Source: Hartmannibacter diazotrophicus
GTDB lineage: Bacteria > Pseudomonadota > Alphaproteobacteria > Rhizobiales > Pleomorphomonadaceae
Reading direction: 5' to 3'
Assembly (NCBI RefSeq): GCF_900231165.1
Contig: NZ_LT960614.1
Location: forward strand, 3,721,501 to 3,785,500
DNA length: 64,000 bases
Notes under the pieces: generated by a model
Told to the model about the DNA's origin: nothing
Databases searched by the model: none
Seen by the model: the letters and a program-made list of their open reading frames with translations, nothing else
Made by a program: the position numbers and the translations under genes
In this document: positions 17,725 through 27,374 of the stretch, in pieces
Position numbering within the stretch: the first letter of the stretch is position 1
Layout: each line of letters begins with the position of its first letter

Positions 17725-18678
17725 CTACATGAACAACATCTCGCCCTTGATGTCCTTGTAGAGCCCGGACACCTGCTCGGCGTATCCGTTGAAGAGAAGA
17801 GTCGGGACGAGTTCGCCGGTCTGCAGCACGCGCTCCTGCGCCTGGCTCCAGCGCGGATGCGGCACATCCGGGTTCACATTCGCCCAGAAGCCGTATTCGG
17901 CCGGCTGGATCGCCTCCCAGAATGTCTTCGGCCGTTCGTCGGTGAACGTGACGCGCACGATCGACTTGATCGACTTGAAGCCGTATTTCCACGGCGTCGC
18001 CAGCCGCAGCGGCGCGCCGAACTGCTTGAGCAGTGGCTTGCCGTAGGCACCCGTCGCCATGAAGGCGAGCTCGTTGGTCGCCTCGGCCATCGTCAGTCCC
18101 TCGACATAGGGCCACGGATACCAGACCTGCTTTTGCCCCGGCGCCATGGCCGGATCGAGGAAGGTCTCCATGCGAACGTATTTCGCACCGGACAGCGGCT
18201 TGGCATAGTCGACCAGTTTCTTCAGCGGAAATCCGGTCCACGGGATCGCCATCGACCAGGCTTCGACGCAGCGGTGCCGGTAGAGCCGCTCTTCCAGCGT
18301 CATGGCCTTGACGAGATCGTCGAAGTCGACGGTCTTTTCCTTCTCCACCATGCCGCCGAACGTCACCGTCCAGGGCTCTGTCTTCAGCGCCTGCGCCGCG
18401 TCCGCCACATATTTCTGCGTGCCGAACTCATAGAAGTTGTTGTAGTTGGCGTTGATCTTCTCCGGCGTGATCGGCCGGTCGAGCTTGTAGGCTTCGTTGC
18501 GCGGCGCCGGATAGCCGTCCATGCCGGCCGCGAAGGCCGACGTGATGCCGCCGGGGGCGAGCGCCATGGCACTGCCGAAGCCGGCGGCGGCAAGAAGCTG
18601 ACGCCTGTTCAGGAACACGTCCTCTGGCGTTGCCAGGTGCTCGGGGATCTCCCATGAGTGCTTGCGACCGATCTTCAT
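17725..18678 (-). CDS. msrP: Periplasmic methionine-sulfoxide reductase catalytic subunit MsrP
   Basis: A 317-residue molybdoenzyme that repairs oxidised methionine in periplasmic proteins. A Tat signal is present: NRRQLLAAAGF with twin arginines at 25-26, then a hydrophobic stretch to the AFA cleavage region near residue 50. The molybdopterin-coordinating cysteine is Cys137 in 'YRHRCVEAWSMAIPWTGF'. Length and the block 'VWYPWPYVEGLTMAEA' agree with MsrP/YedY. The usual partner, the haem membrane protein MsrQ, is absent: nothing coding follows within 250 bases downstream, so electrons must come from an unlinked MsrQ or another donor. The gene is divergent from the aminotransferase. Confidence 0.95.
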   Translation of the reverse strand: MKIGRKHSWEIPEHLATPEDVFLNRRQLLAAAGFGSAMALAPGGITSAFAAGMDGYPAPRNEAYKLDRPITPEKINANYNNFYEFGTQKYVADAAQALKTEPWTVTFGGMVEKEKTVDFDDLVKAMTLEERLYRHRCVEAWSMAIPWTGFPLKKLVDYAKPLSGAKYVRMETFLDPAMAPGQKQVWYPWPYVEGLTMAEATNELAFMATGAYGKPLLKQFGAPLRLATPWKYGFKSIKSIVRVTFTDERPKTFWEAIQPAEYGFWANVNPDVPHPRWSQAQERVLQTGELVPTLLFNGYAEQVSGLYKDIKGEMLFM

Positions 18679-18723
18679 CTCCAGCTCCTAATAATGGTTC
18701 TCCCCATGGACTTCGAACGGTAG

Positions 18724-20133
<1,410 letters not shown>

Positions 20134-20171
20134 GGCAGCCCGCAGGGCCTTTCACAGCCCCCGAGATCAGG

Positions 20172-20205
20172 ACAACGCCGACATGATCCGTCATGCCGGC
20201 GTTGT
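20172..20205 (+). terminator. Terminator-like hairpin after aminotransferase gene
   Basis: Arms ACAACGCCGACATGA (20172-20186) and TCATGCCGGCGTTGT (20191-20205) pair over 15 positions with one mismatch around a TCCG loop. The T-tract after it is weak (TGTCTG), so it may be an inefficient intrinsic terminator or 3' stabilising structure. Confidence 0.6.
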
Positions 20206-20443
20206 TGTCTGAATCGGCACAACCATCTGAGAGTGCATCTGCCCAGAAATTGCCACAATAAATCCCGCCGCGGCCCCAATTCCTCCCTTTCGCCGGCCCA
20301 TTCCTGCGTTCTCCTGCAACTGTTGGAAGTTTGCATTCTGCAGACAGTTGGCCAAAGGGCCGATGAGTCGGCTGGTGCGATCCGTCGGCCTCGCGAACCG
20401 AGAGCCGGGACAGCCCAGATCAGCAGGGAGCCGCGGCAGGCAA

Positions 20444-20983
20444 ATGGGATACAGCAAGACCTATTCGAACCTTCAGCCCTTGACGCTGACCGCTCCGGTG
20501 GCGCCCCGCTGCATCGTCGGATCGTCCTGCCATACCCTTCATCTTGCCCGTCTGGCGGCTCTTCTCCTGTTCATCACGGTCATGACCGCGACCAGCATGG
20601 CGCTCGCCAATCCGAGCATGAAGGACCTACGTTCGCCCCAGACGGAGGCCGGCCTCAGCGGCACCTATGACTCCATCTGGTTCCCGGTCCAGATGTCCAA
20701 GGATACGAGCCGTTATCTCCAGCCGCAGCAGCAGTCCGCCGATGCGGGGTCCATTGCCGGCGCGGAAACAGCCGCGCTTTCCTACGACCTGCGCCAGACT
20801 TTCTTCGAAGCGGCGCTCGGCCAGCACAGCAACAGCAGTTTCTATATCGCCGCCATCCTCGGCGCCCTGCTTGCCGCAACCCTCGCTCTGAGCGCCCTTC
20901 TGTGGAACGAACTGGCCGATCGTCTGGGCCTCAGCCGGGTCGAAGCGGCCCCGCCCCGCCGCCGGACCGCCTTTTCGTCGTAA
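20444..20983 (+). CDS. Hypothetical membrane protein
   Basis: A 179-residue protein of unknown function. It has a hydrophobic segment at about residues 34-54 (LARLAALLLFITVMTATSMA) and a second near the C-terminus (FYIAAILGALLAATLALSAL), with a Gln/Ser-rich, probably periplasmic stretch between them. The tail RVEAAPPRRRTAFSS is basic and probably cytoplasmic. ATG 20444 follows GGCAGGCAA; a longer frame from 20348 is possible but its first 32 residues look non-coding. It stands alone between the aminotransferase and the sugar dehydrogenase. I do not recognise a family. Confidence 0.6.
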   Translation: MGYSKTYSNLQPLTLTAPVAPRCIVGSSCHTLHLARLAALLLFITVMTATSMALANPSMKDLRSPQTEAGLSGTYDSIWFPVQMSKDTSRYLQPQQQSADAGSIAGAETAALSYDLRQTFFEAALGQHSNSSFYIAAILGALLAATLALSALLWNELADRLGLSRVEAAPPRRRTAFSS

Positions 20984-21100
20984 CAGGATCGGGACCCGGT
21001 CCGGTCTTGCGGTCGCCTTCCCGAATCCTATTTCTCCTTGGAACCCGTTCCTATGCGAGACGTCCGGCCGATTGGCCGCACACGTCGAGGAGAACCCTTC

Positions 21101-22291
21101 ATGTCTGGAGACCGTCCTTCCATCCCGTCCGGCGCAGCGACGACCGCCCGGCAGGCCAGACGGTTGATGCCGGACCTTTTCCAGGGCCTCGCTCTCGCTC
21201 TCCTGTCCCTGCCTGTCGCAGGTGCCCAGGCCGCCGAAATCTCGGAAGCCGACGTCGAGGTCGAAAGGGTCGCCGGCAACCTCGACCATCCCTGGGGCCT
21301 CGCTTTCCTCCCCGACGGCGCGATGCTGGTGACCGAACGCTCCGGCCAGTTGCGGCTCATTGAGAATGGCAATGTCTCATCACCGCTCGCCGGCGTCCCG
21401 AAGGTCTATGCCCGCGGCCAGGGCGGCCTCCTCGACGTCGCCCTCCACCCGAAGTTTGCCGAAAACCAACGGGTCTACCTTTCCTTCTCCGAACCGGGCG
21501 GCGGCGGCGCGGGAACGGCGGTCGGCTATGGCCGGCTGGTCCGTTCGAACGGCGAGCCGTCGCTGCAGGACTTCAAGGTGATCTTTCGCCAGAGCCCGAA
21601 GGTGACCACCGGTCACCACTTCGGCTCCCGTCTCGTCTTCGCCCCGGACGGCCTGCTGTTCGTCACCCTTGGCGAGCGCGGCCAGGGCATGCCTGCGCAG
21701 GACCTCGACAACCATCTCGGCAAGGTCGTGCGGATCACCGACGAAGGCGGCATTCCGGCCGACAATCCCTGCGCCAGCGCCGAGAACGGCGCCCTGCCCG
21801 CCATCTGGACCTACGGCCACCGCAATCCGCAGGGCGCGGCCATCGATCCGGCGACCGGAGAGCTGTGGATCGTCGAGCACGGCGCCAGGGGCGGCGATGA
21901 AATCAACCGGACGGAAGCCGGCGCGAATTATGGCTGGCCCGAGGTCTCCTACGGCCGCCACTATTCAGGGGCCAAGATCGGCGTCGGCACGTCCGCGCCG
22001 GGGATCGAGCAGCCCGTCCATTATTGGGATCCTTCCATCGCCCCCTCCGGCATGACGTTCTACGACGGCGACCAGTTCGCGGCATGGCAGGGCGATATCC
22101 TCGTCGGCGCCCTGAAATATCAGATGCTGGTGCGTCTCGACGTGGAAGACGGCCGGATCGTCGGCGAGGACAGGCTGTTCGAGGGCCGTTTCGGCCGCAT
22201 CCGCGACGTGCGCACGGGACCGAACGGCGCGGTCTATCTGCTCACAGACAACAATCCGGGCGAACTGATCCGCCTGACGGCCTCGGACTGA
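21101..22291 (+). CDS. PQQ-dependent aldose sugar dehydrogenase (YliI-like)
   Basis: A 396-residue secreted protein. The family oxidises sugars in the periplasm with PQQ on a six-bladed beta-propeller. After a signal peptide ending at GAQAAE, blade motifs are clear: 'LDHPWGLAFLPDGAMLVTER', 'GGLLDVALHPKF', 'HHFGSRLVFAPDGLLFVTLGER', 'YGHRNPQGAAIDPATGELW', and 'EHGARGGDEINRTEAGANYGWP'. The His in GHHFGSR and the Arg in GHRNPQG are the usual cofactor-site residues. Start 21101 (MSGDRPS) has GGAGAA upstream; an ATG at 21167 would leave a neater signal peptide. It is followed 3 bases later by a DUF1499 gene, so they are co-transcribed. Confidence 0.9.
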   Translation: MSGDRPSIPSGAATTARQARRLMPDLFQGLALALLSLPVAGAQAAEISEADVEVERVAGNLDHPWGLAFLPDGAMLVTERSGQLRLIENGNVSSPLAGVPKVYARGQGGLLDVALHPKFAENQRVYLSFSEPGGGGAGTAVGYGRLVRSNGEPSLQDFKVIFRQSPKVTTGHHFGSRLVFAPDGLLFVTLGERGQGMPAQDLDNHLGKVVRITDEGGIPADNPCASAENGALPAIWTYGHRNPQGAAIDPATGELWIVEHGARGGDEINRTEAGANYGWPEVSYGRHYSGAKIGVGTSAPGIEQPVHYWDPSIAPSGMTFYDGDQFAAWQGDILVGALKYQMLVRLDVEDGRIVGEDRLFEGRFGRIRDVRTGPNGAVYLLTDNNPGELIRLTASD

Positions 22292-22294
22292 TCG

Positions 22295-22840
22295 ATGGCA
22301 CACTCCAGAAAAAGTCACGGGTTTCTGTTCCGGCTGATGCAGGTGCTGGTCGCCCTGCTGCTGCTGGTCGGCGCAGGTTACGGCGCGCTTTGCCTCTACG
22401 GGCGCGATGCCGTCTGGGAACAGATCGCCGGCCCCGCCGACGACGGGCCCTATGACTTCGATGCGCCGAAGCGGACGGGCTGGAAGAACGACTGGCTCAT
22501 CTGCCCTGCGGGAGAATGCGCCGGCGGTCGGCCGGACGAAATCTCGGCGCCATTTCCTGTGAGCGCCGACCGGCTTTTCGCAACCGTTCTTCAGGACCTG
22601 AAAGAAGACCCGCACGTCACGATCACGGCAGTCGACGAGACGACCCATCGCCTGCGCGCCATCGCGCGGACGGAACTAATGCATTTTCCCGACCGCATCC
22701 ACATCCGCGTGGACGCGTCCGGCGAAAGCACCAGCCTGCTCGATGCCTATTCGGCAAGCCAGCTCGGCCGCGGAGACTTCGGGGTCAACCGTTCGCGGCT
22801 GGAGCGACTGCTAGCTGAGCTGCGCGCGCAGCTTTCGTGA
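22295..22840 (+). CDS. DUF1499 family protein, membrane-anchored
   Basis: A 181-residue protein with one N-terminal membrane segment (about 12-34), the rest outside the cytoplasm. The C-terminal domain shows the DUF1499 pattern 'HRLRAIARTELMHFPDRIHIRVD' and 'SASQLGRGDFGVNRSRLERLL'. Function is unknown for the family. It begins 3 bases after the sugar dehydrogenase stop and should share its transcript. Its last 56 bases overlap, tail to tail, the oppositely oriented SemiSWEET gene, so both proteins are encoded by the same DNA there. Confidence 0.85.
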   Translation: MAHSRKSHGFLFRLMQVLVALLLLVGAGYGALCLYGRDAVWEQIAGPADDGPYDFDAPKRTGWKNDWLICPAGECAGGRPDEISAPFPVSADRLFATVLQDLKEDPHVTITAVDETTHRLRAIARTELMHFPDRIHIRVDASGESTSLLDAYSASQLGRGDFGVNRSRLERLLAELRAQLS

Positions 22841-23096
22841 AATAGGCCTTGAGCCCCAGAATCGCGATCACGAAAACGAGCGTTACGGCATTGGCCGCGA
22901 TCACCGGAACCGATCCGATCAAAAGGCCATAGGCGAGCCACATGGCGACGCCAATCGCCAGCGCGCCATAGGACGAGTAGGAAATCGAGGACGCATCGCG
23001 ATCGCGGATGATCTTGAACGCCTGGGGAAGCCAGCACAGCGTGGTGATCACGGCCGCGGACGAACCGATCAGACTGACGACAGTTTCGGGAACCAT
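22785..23096 (-). CDS. SemiSWEET-type sugar transporter (PQ-loop)
   Basis: A 103-residue protein with three transmembrane helices (about 8-26, 40-60 and 66-86), the half-transporter size that works as a dimer. The PQ motif is at 'WLPQAFKIIRDRDASSISY', where the proline is the hinge for alternating access. It probably moves small sugars across the inner membrane by facilitated diffusion. It overlaps the end of the DUF1499 gene by 56 bases on the opposite strand; the residues encoded there (KAARAAQLAVAPAANG) are a dispensable-looking tail. Confidence 0.9.
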   Translation of the reverse strand: MVPETVVSLIGSSAAVITTLCWLPQAFKIIRDRDASSISYSSYGALAIGVAMWLAYGLLIGSVPVIAANAVTLVFVIAILGLKAYFTKAARAAQLAVAPAANG

Positions 23097-23361
23097 GGAA
23101 TTGGAACCTGACGAGGTGAAGAGGACATCGTAATCGATTGCCCGACGGGGTCGCCTCGCCTTGATGGCCGGAGAAATGTTCCGGTCGCCTCGGCGTTGGA
23201 GCTTCGCTCTCTGCGCTTAGCTTCTCGTGAAATCGATGAGCGGAATATGCACACGGCAGGAAGCGGCGTCAATCGGGCCAAGTCGAGCCGAGCCATGCGT
23301 TTTTCGCAGTGCGATCTTTACCGCGCGTTAGCATCTCCGCTGCCGGCAGCGGCCGCCCCCG

Positions 23362-23739
23362 TCAGCATCCGCCGCCACTGAGCTTTGCGCCGCTCACCGC
23401 TTCGAGCTTCACGCGCGCAACGCCCTGGTTGCGAAAGCCGAGCCGGTCCGCGGCGGCCCGGCTGACGTCGATGATCCGCCCGCCGGAGTAGGGTCCCCGG
23501 TCGTTGATCCGCACGACAGTGGAGCGGCCATTGCCGAGATTCGTCACCTTCACCCGCGAGCCGAAGGGCAGCGTGCGGTGGGCTGCCGTCATCGTGCTGG
23601 GATCGGCATATTCACCGCTCGCCGTGCGCGAGGTCAGCTGGGTCCAGGAAGCCCGCCCGCACTGCTGCGGCCCGCTTCCGCAGGCCGCGAGCGGAATGAG
23701 GCAGATCACGAGAAGAAGCCAACGCAAGGGCTGCGGCAT
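23362..23739 (-). CDS. RlpA-like double-psi beta-barrel lipoprotein
   Basis: A 125-residue protein. It starts at ATG 23739 with a lipoprotein signal: MPQPLRWLLLVICLIPLAAC, so Cys20 is the likely lipidated residue. The mature part has the DPBB core 'ASWTQLTSRTASGEYADPS', 'AAHRTLPFGSRVKVTNL', 'VVRINDRGPYSGGRIIDVSRAAADRLG'. RlpA proteins bind or cleave denuded peptidoglycan at the septum; no SPOR domain is present, so this short form may be only a glycan binder. The catalytic Asp-His equivalents (D in NDRGP, H in AHRTLP) are kept. Confidence 0.88.
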   Translation of the reverse strand: MPQPLRWLLLVICLIPLAACGSGPQQCGRASWTQLTSRTASGEYADPSTMTAAHRTLPFGSRVKVTNLGNGRSTVVRINDRGPYSGGRIIDVSRAAADRLGFRNQGVARVKLEAVSGAKLSGGGC

Positions 23740-23828
23740 GAAGACGATCCGGTTCGCGTGCACCGCCGGCGGGTTGCCGTCGGCACCACGCAATTTGCCG
23801 GAGCCACCTCGTCATCACAAGCCGGCAT

Positions 23829-24734
23829 CTATGCGAGCCGGATCGCGGCGACACCGCACAGGAGCACCGCGCAAGCGGTCATCCGTTGCCAACCGACTCT
23901 CTCCTTGAGGACGAGATAGGAAAGGCCCGCACCGAAAAGGATCGACGTTTCGCGCAGGGCCGCTACCATGGCGACCGGCGCCAGCGTCATGGCATAGAGG
24001 GCGAGTGCGTAGGATCCGAGCGTGGCCGCCCCGCCGACAAGGGCAAGGTGCTCGCGTCCGCGCGCATAGCGCAGCAGATCGCCACGGTGCCGCCAGAGGG
24101 CGTAGGCACCGAGCGGCACGGCCGCCAGAATGCAGTCCCACATGGTGTAGCCGAGCGGCGAGCCCGATAGCCGGACACCCACGCCGTCGACCAGAGTGTA
24201 GCTGGCGATGACACCCGCGTTGAGCAGCGCGTAGCCGATGGCCTTGCCGTTCGGCAGCGACCGCCGCCCGGCGTCGATCGCCATAGCCATGACGCCCGTA
24301 CAGATCAGCAGGACACCCAGCCACCCCGTCAGCGAAAGCAACTCGCCAATCAAGGGGCCGCTCGCCACCGCAACCAGCAACGGCGAGACGCCCCGCATCA
24401 GGGGATAGGCAAGGCTCATGTCGCCGGCTTCATAGGCGGCCGCGATCAGGCTGTAGTAGGCGATCTGAAGGCACACCGAAACGCCAATGAAGGGCCAGCT
24501 TTCGGGGGCCGGCGGCTCGACGAACGGCAGCAGCAGGATCGAGATGACCGCGGAGCCGACGCAGATAAGCACCGAGTTGAAGAATTTCTTGGGGCCCGAT
24601 TTGGCGATCGTGTTCCAGCTTGCGTGCAGCAGCGCGCCAAGAAGAACGACGGGAACGACGAAGGCGGGCACGGATACCTCTGGGGCGTTGGGTCCGGTCG
24701 GCAACGCCACCGGCGGCGGCTCGGCCGCAATCAA
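23829..24734 (-). CDS. DMT-superfamily permease (EamA domains)
   Basis: A 301-residue inner-membrane protein with about ten hydrophobic segments in two EamA repeats. 'LLGALLHASWNTIAKSG' opens the first and 'IGYALLNAGVIASYTLVDGVGVR' the second. 'AYPLMRGVSPLLVAV' and 'ALRETSILFGAGLSYLVLKERVGWQR' are the repeat-end signatures of the drug/metabolite transporter group. Substrates in this family are metabolites, amino acids or drugs; none is indicated here. It is divergent from the cytochrome c gene. Confidence 0.85.
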   Translation of the reverse strand: MIAAEPPPVALPTGPNAPEVSVPAFVVPVVLLGALLHASWNTIAKSGPKKFFNSVLICVGSAVISILLLPFVEPPAPESWPFIGVSVCLQIAYYSLIAAAYEAGDMSLAYPLMRGVSPLLVAVASGPLIGELLSLTGWLGVLLICTGVMAMAIDAGRRSLPNGKAIGYALLNAGVIASYTLVDGVGVRLSGSPLGYTMWDCILAAVPLGAYALWRHRGDLLRYARGREHLALVGGAATLGSYALALYAMTLAPVAMVAALRETSILFGAGLSYLVLKERVGWQRMTACAVLLCGVAAIRLA

Positions 24735-24826
24735 TCAACTCCTTTTAGATTATCCGGCTCACTATTGTCCAAGCGGAACTTGCGATGATTTCCATCGTTT
24801 TCCTTGATCAAACGATGGAGGAAATC

Positions 24827-25198
24827 ATGCATCGCATTGCCATTCCGTTCGCCGCGATTTGCGCGCTCTCCGGAGCAGCCTTGGCCGAAGAACAGCAGGA
24901 CGGCCAGTTGCTGTTCAACAATGCTTGCCGGACATGCCACACGACTGACGAGGGCGACAATCGCCTCGGCCCGAACCTTCACGCCATTGTCGGCCGAAAG
25001 GCTGGCAGCCTTGAAGGATTTGCCTATTCCTCGTCCCTGGCAAATGCGGATTTCGAGTGGACCAAGGACAATCTCGACCGCTTCCTGACCGACCCTCAGG
25101 CCATGGCGCCCGGCAACAATATGAAGCCCTTCGCGGGTCTTGCCGACGAGAAGGACCGCGCCGCGATCATCGCCTTTCTGGAAGACCAGGGCTCATAG
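24827..25198 (+). CDS. Periplasmic class I cytochrome c
   Basis: A 123-residue secreted cytochrome. Signal peptide residues 1-20 (MHRIAIPFAAICALSGAALA) then one haem site CRTCH, with 'GPNLHAIVGRKAG' and the distal Met ligand in 'NNMKPFAGL'. The block 'FEWTKDNLDRFLTDPQAMAPGNNM' is typical of mitochondrial-type c2/c550 cytochromes that carry electrons between bc1 complexes, reductases and oxidases. ATG 24827 is chosen because GGAGG lies 7 bases ahead; an in-frame ATG at 24785 adds an unlikely leader. Confidence 0.93.
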   Translation: MHRIAIPFAAICALSGAALAEEQQDGQLLFNNACRTCHTTDEGDNRLGPNLHAIVGRKAGSLEGFAYSSSLANADFEWTKDNLDRFLTDPQAMAPGNNMKPFAGLADEKDRAAIIAFLEDQGS

Positions 25199-25376
25199 GA
25201 AAGCGAACGAGGCGTTCGGAGGAAGAAGTCCGGCGTGGCGACATTCGGGACCGGCCAAGCCCCCTTCGGCGGGAGCCGGCCCGTCCTGATCGCCTTCGCC
25301 GCACCGATGCTGGAGTGCTTGCCGCGATCTGGCGCTGCGGATCGAACTCATCCAAGAGCGCAGGTAGTCCCAGGGC

Positions 25377-26276
25377 TCACGCCCCGGCAGCCCTCGGCTG
25401 CCCTTCGCTGTGGCCGATCGTTCCCGGAATGCGCTGCTGGTTGTAGGCCCAGTCGAGAAACCCGCGAAGCCGAGGCTGCTGGGCGGCCGCGCGGCGGGCG
25501 AGGATCCACACGTCGCTCACCGGGGCCGGGCCGAGGTTGAGCGGCACGAGGTCGCCGCGCCCGGCGGCCAGCGTCGTCGGCAGGAGGGCAATGCCCCCGC
25601 CCTTGGCCGCGATATCGCGCTGGGCGATCGGGCTGGAGGAGCTGAAGACCACCCGGCCGCCGAGCGCCCGGATGGCATCATAGGCGGAGATCTCGGCCAG
25701 CGAACCGGAGGGATGGATCACCGAATGGCCCGCGAGATCGCGCGTACCGGGCACCAGCGGATGCTCGGCGAGATAGTCGATGCTGGCATAGAAGCCCCAG
25801 GTGAATTCGGCGACCTTGCGGCCGACGAGATCCGGCGGCGCGGACTCGCCAGGCGTCACCAGCACATCATACTGGTCCGGCCTCAGCGAAAAGAGATCGT
25901 CGTGGACGGCAAGATCGCCGAGTCCGCCCGTCTCCGCCGCCCAGCGTGCCAGCGCCGGAGCGACGAAAGCGCCCGCCAGCACCTCGCAGGTGGCAATCCG
26001 GATCGGCCGCGTGGAAAAACAGAGCTGCTCCTCCGCCTGAAGCACGAGATCCTTGACAGTGCGAGCGGTCGCGACCAGTGTTTCACCTGTCTCAGTCGGA
26101 ACGAATCGCCCGTCGCCGCCGCGCACGAAAGCTGGCTGCGCAAGGCCCCGCTCGATGGCCTGCAAGCGGCGAGAAACCGTTGACTGATTGACGCCAAGCT
26201 CGCGCGCCGCGGCCGACAGAGAGCCGCAAGTTGCAACGGCGAGAATGGTTTGCAGGTCGCTCCAGTCAGCAATCAT
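25377..26276 (-). CDS. LysR-family transcriptional regulator
   Basis: A 299-residue regulator. The N-terminal winged helix covers residues 1-62 (LQTILAVATCGSLSAAARELGVNQSTVSRRLQAIE, read as LysR HTH). The substrate-binding domain follows, with 'GKVAEFTWGFYASIDYLAEH' and 'SPIAQRDIAAKGGGIALLPT' in the usual ligand-cleft positions. It is divergent from the arylamine N-acetyltransferase gene across 240 bases, an arrangement in which LysR proteins often control the neighbour and themselves. The ligand is unknown. Confidence 0.93.
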   Translation of the reverse strand: MIADWSDLQTILAVATCGSLSAAARELGVNQSTVSRRLQAIERGLAQPAFVRGGDGRFVPTETGETLVATARTVKDLVLQAEEQLCFSTRPIRIATCEVLAGAFVAPALARWAAETGGLGDLAVHDDLFSLRPDQYDVLVTPGESAPPDLVGRKVAEFTWGFYASIDYLAEHPLVPGTRDLAGHSVIHPSGSLAEISAYDAIRALGGRVVFSSSSPIAQRDIAAKGGGIALLPTTLAAGRGDLVPLNLGPAPVSDVWILARRAAAQQPRLRGFLDWAYNQQRIPGTIGHSEGQPRAAGA

Positions 26277-26516
26277 ATAAGTGTTCCGAAACGCATAGAG
26301 CCATGCGGAAATGCTGATTGAGCAATTCCGTCCGACCGGTCAAAAAGGCCCACGGCACTCGCTCCGGAAGTTTTGCGTTCCCGGGGATGCTGTCGAGTGT
26401 TCAGTGGCTGTCGGCGGCAGTCAAAAAGATAAATCAAGAAAAATAAGCTTGCCACCGGACCTGCCGATCAGGATGCACAGGTTTGCGCTGCATGCCAGCT
26501 TTTTTTGGGGACGCAC

Positions 26517-27371
26517 GTGGGATTTGAGATCAATTCATACTTGAAGCGTATTGGGATCCAGTCTGTTTCTACCGACATCGAAGGCTTGAGCCGCATGCAG
26601 GCTGCACAGATGCAGTCGATCGCCTTCGAGAACATAGAAGTTCTGCTTGGTCGTCTTCCCGCCCTCGACAGCGCCTCCATCTGGCAGAAGCTGGTGGGTG
26701 AGCGCCGGGGCGGATACTGCCTCGAACTCAACGCCCTTTATTCGGAGGCCCTGACGGCACTTGGCTTCCGCGTGCGCCCGCTTCTCGGCCGCGTGCGCAT
26801 GGGCGCCGAAACCGGCGGCCCGCGCACGCACCTCGCCCTCATCGTCCGCCTCGATGGCGTCGAGTGGCTGACGGACTGCGGCTTCGGCGGCCCCGGACCG
26901 CTGACCCCGCTGCGCCTCGACATCACCGAACCGCAGATCTGCAAGGCCGGCAGCTACCGCCTGCGCCACGACCAGATCACCGGTGAGACCGTGCTGCAGC
27001 GGCGCGAACGCGACAACTGGTTCCCGCTCTACGGCTTCGACCGCTCCTGGGTCAGCCCGGCGGACTTCGAGGCCGCAAACGTCATCTGCACCCGCTCGCC
27101 CTCCTCGCCCTTCCACCGCAACCTGATGATGTCGATCGCGACCAAGACCGGCCGCATCAGCCTCTTCAACGCCCGCCGCACCGAGATCGACGGCGACCGC
27201 GAGACGGTGCGCCAGTTGGCCTCCCTCGACGAACTCGCCTGGTCGCTCAGCGAGGACTTCGGGCTCGACGTCGACCGCCTCCGGATCAAGCTCGTCTGGG
27301 CCCATCTGGAAAACGGCCAGACCGCCTCCCCGGTCCAGCGCCGCGCGCTGCTCGGCAACGAACCCGCCTGA
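26517..27371 (+). CDS. nat: Arylamine N-acetyltransferase
   Basis: A 284-residue cytoplasmic enzyme that moves acetyl from acetyl-CoA to arylamines and hydrazines. The catalytic triad is complete: Cys68 in 'ERRGGYCLELNALY', His105 in 'PRTHLALIV', and Asp118 in 'WLTDCGFGG'. The start is taken at GTG 26517 (VGFEINSYLKRIG) because GGGGA precedes it; TTG 26505 would add four residues. It lies 3 bases before the tail of the oppositely oriented MscS gene and is divergent from a LysR gene that may regulate it. Confidence 0.93.
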   Translation: MGFEINSYLKRIGIQSVSTDIEGLSRMQAAQMQSIAFENIEVLLGRLPALDSASIWQKLVGERRGGYCLELNALYSEALTALGFRVRPLLGRVRMGAETGGPRTHLALIVRLDGVEWLTDCGFGGPGPLTPLRLDITEPQICKAGSYRLRHDQITGETVLQRRERDNWFPLYGFDRSWVSPADFEAANVICTRSPSSPFHRNLMMSIATKTGRISLFNARRTEIDGDRETVRQLASLDELAWSLSEDFGLDVDRLRIKLVWAHLENGQTASPVQRRALLGNEPA

Positions 27372-27374
27372 CGC

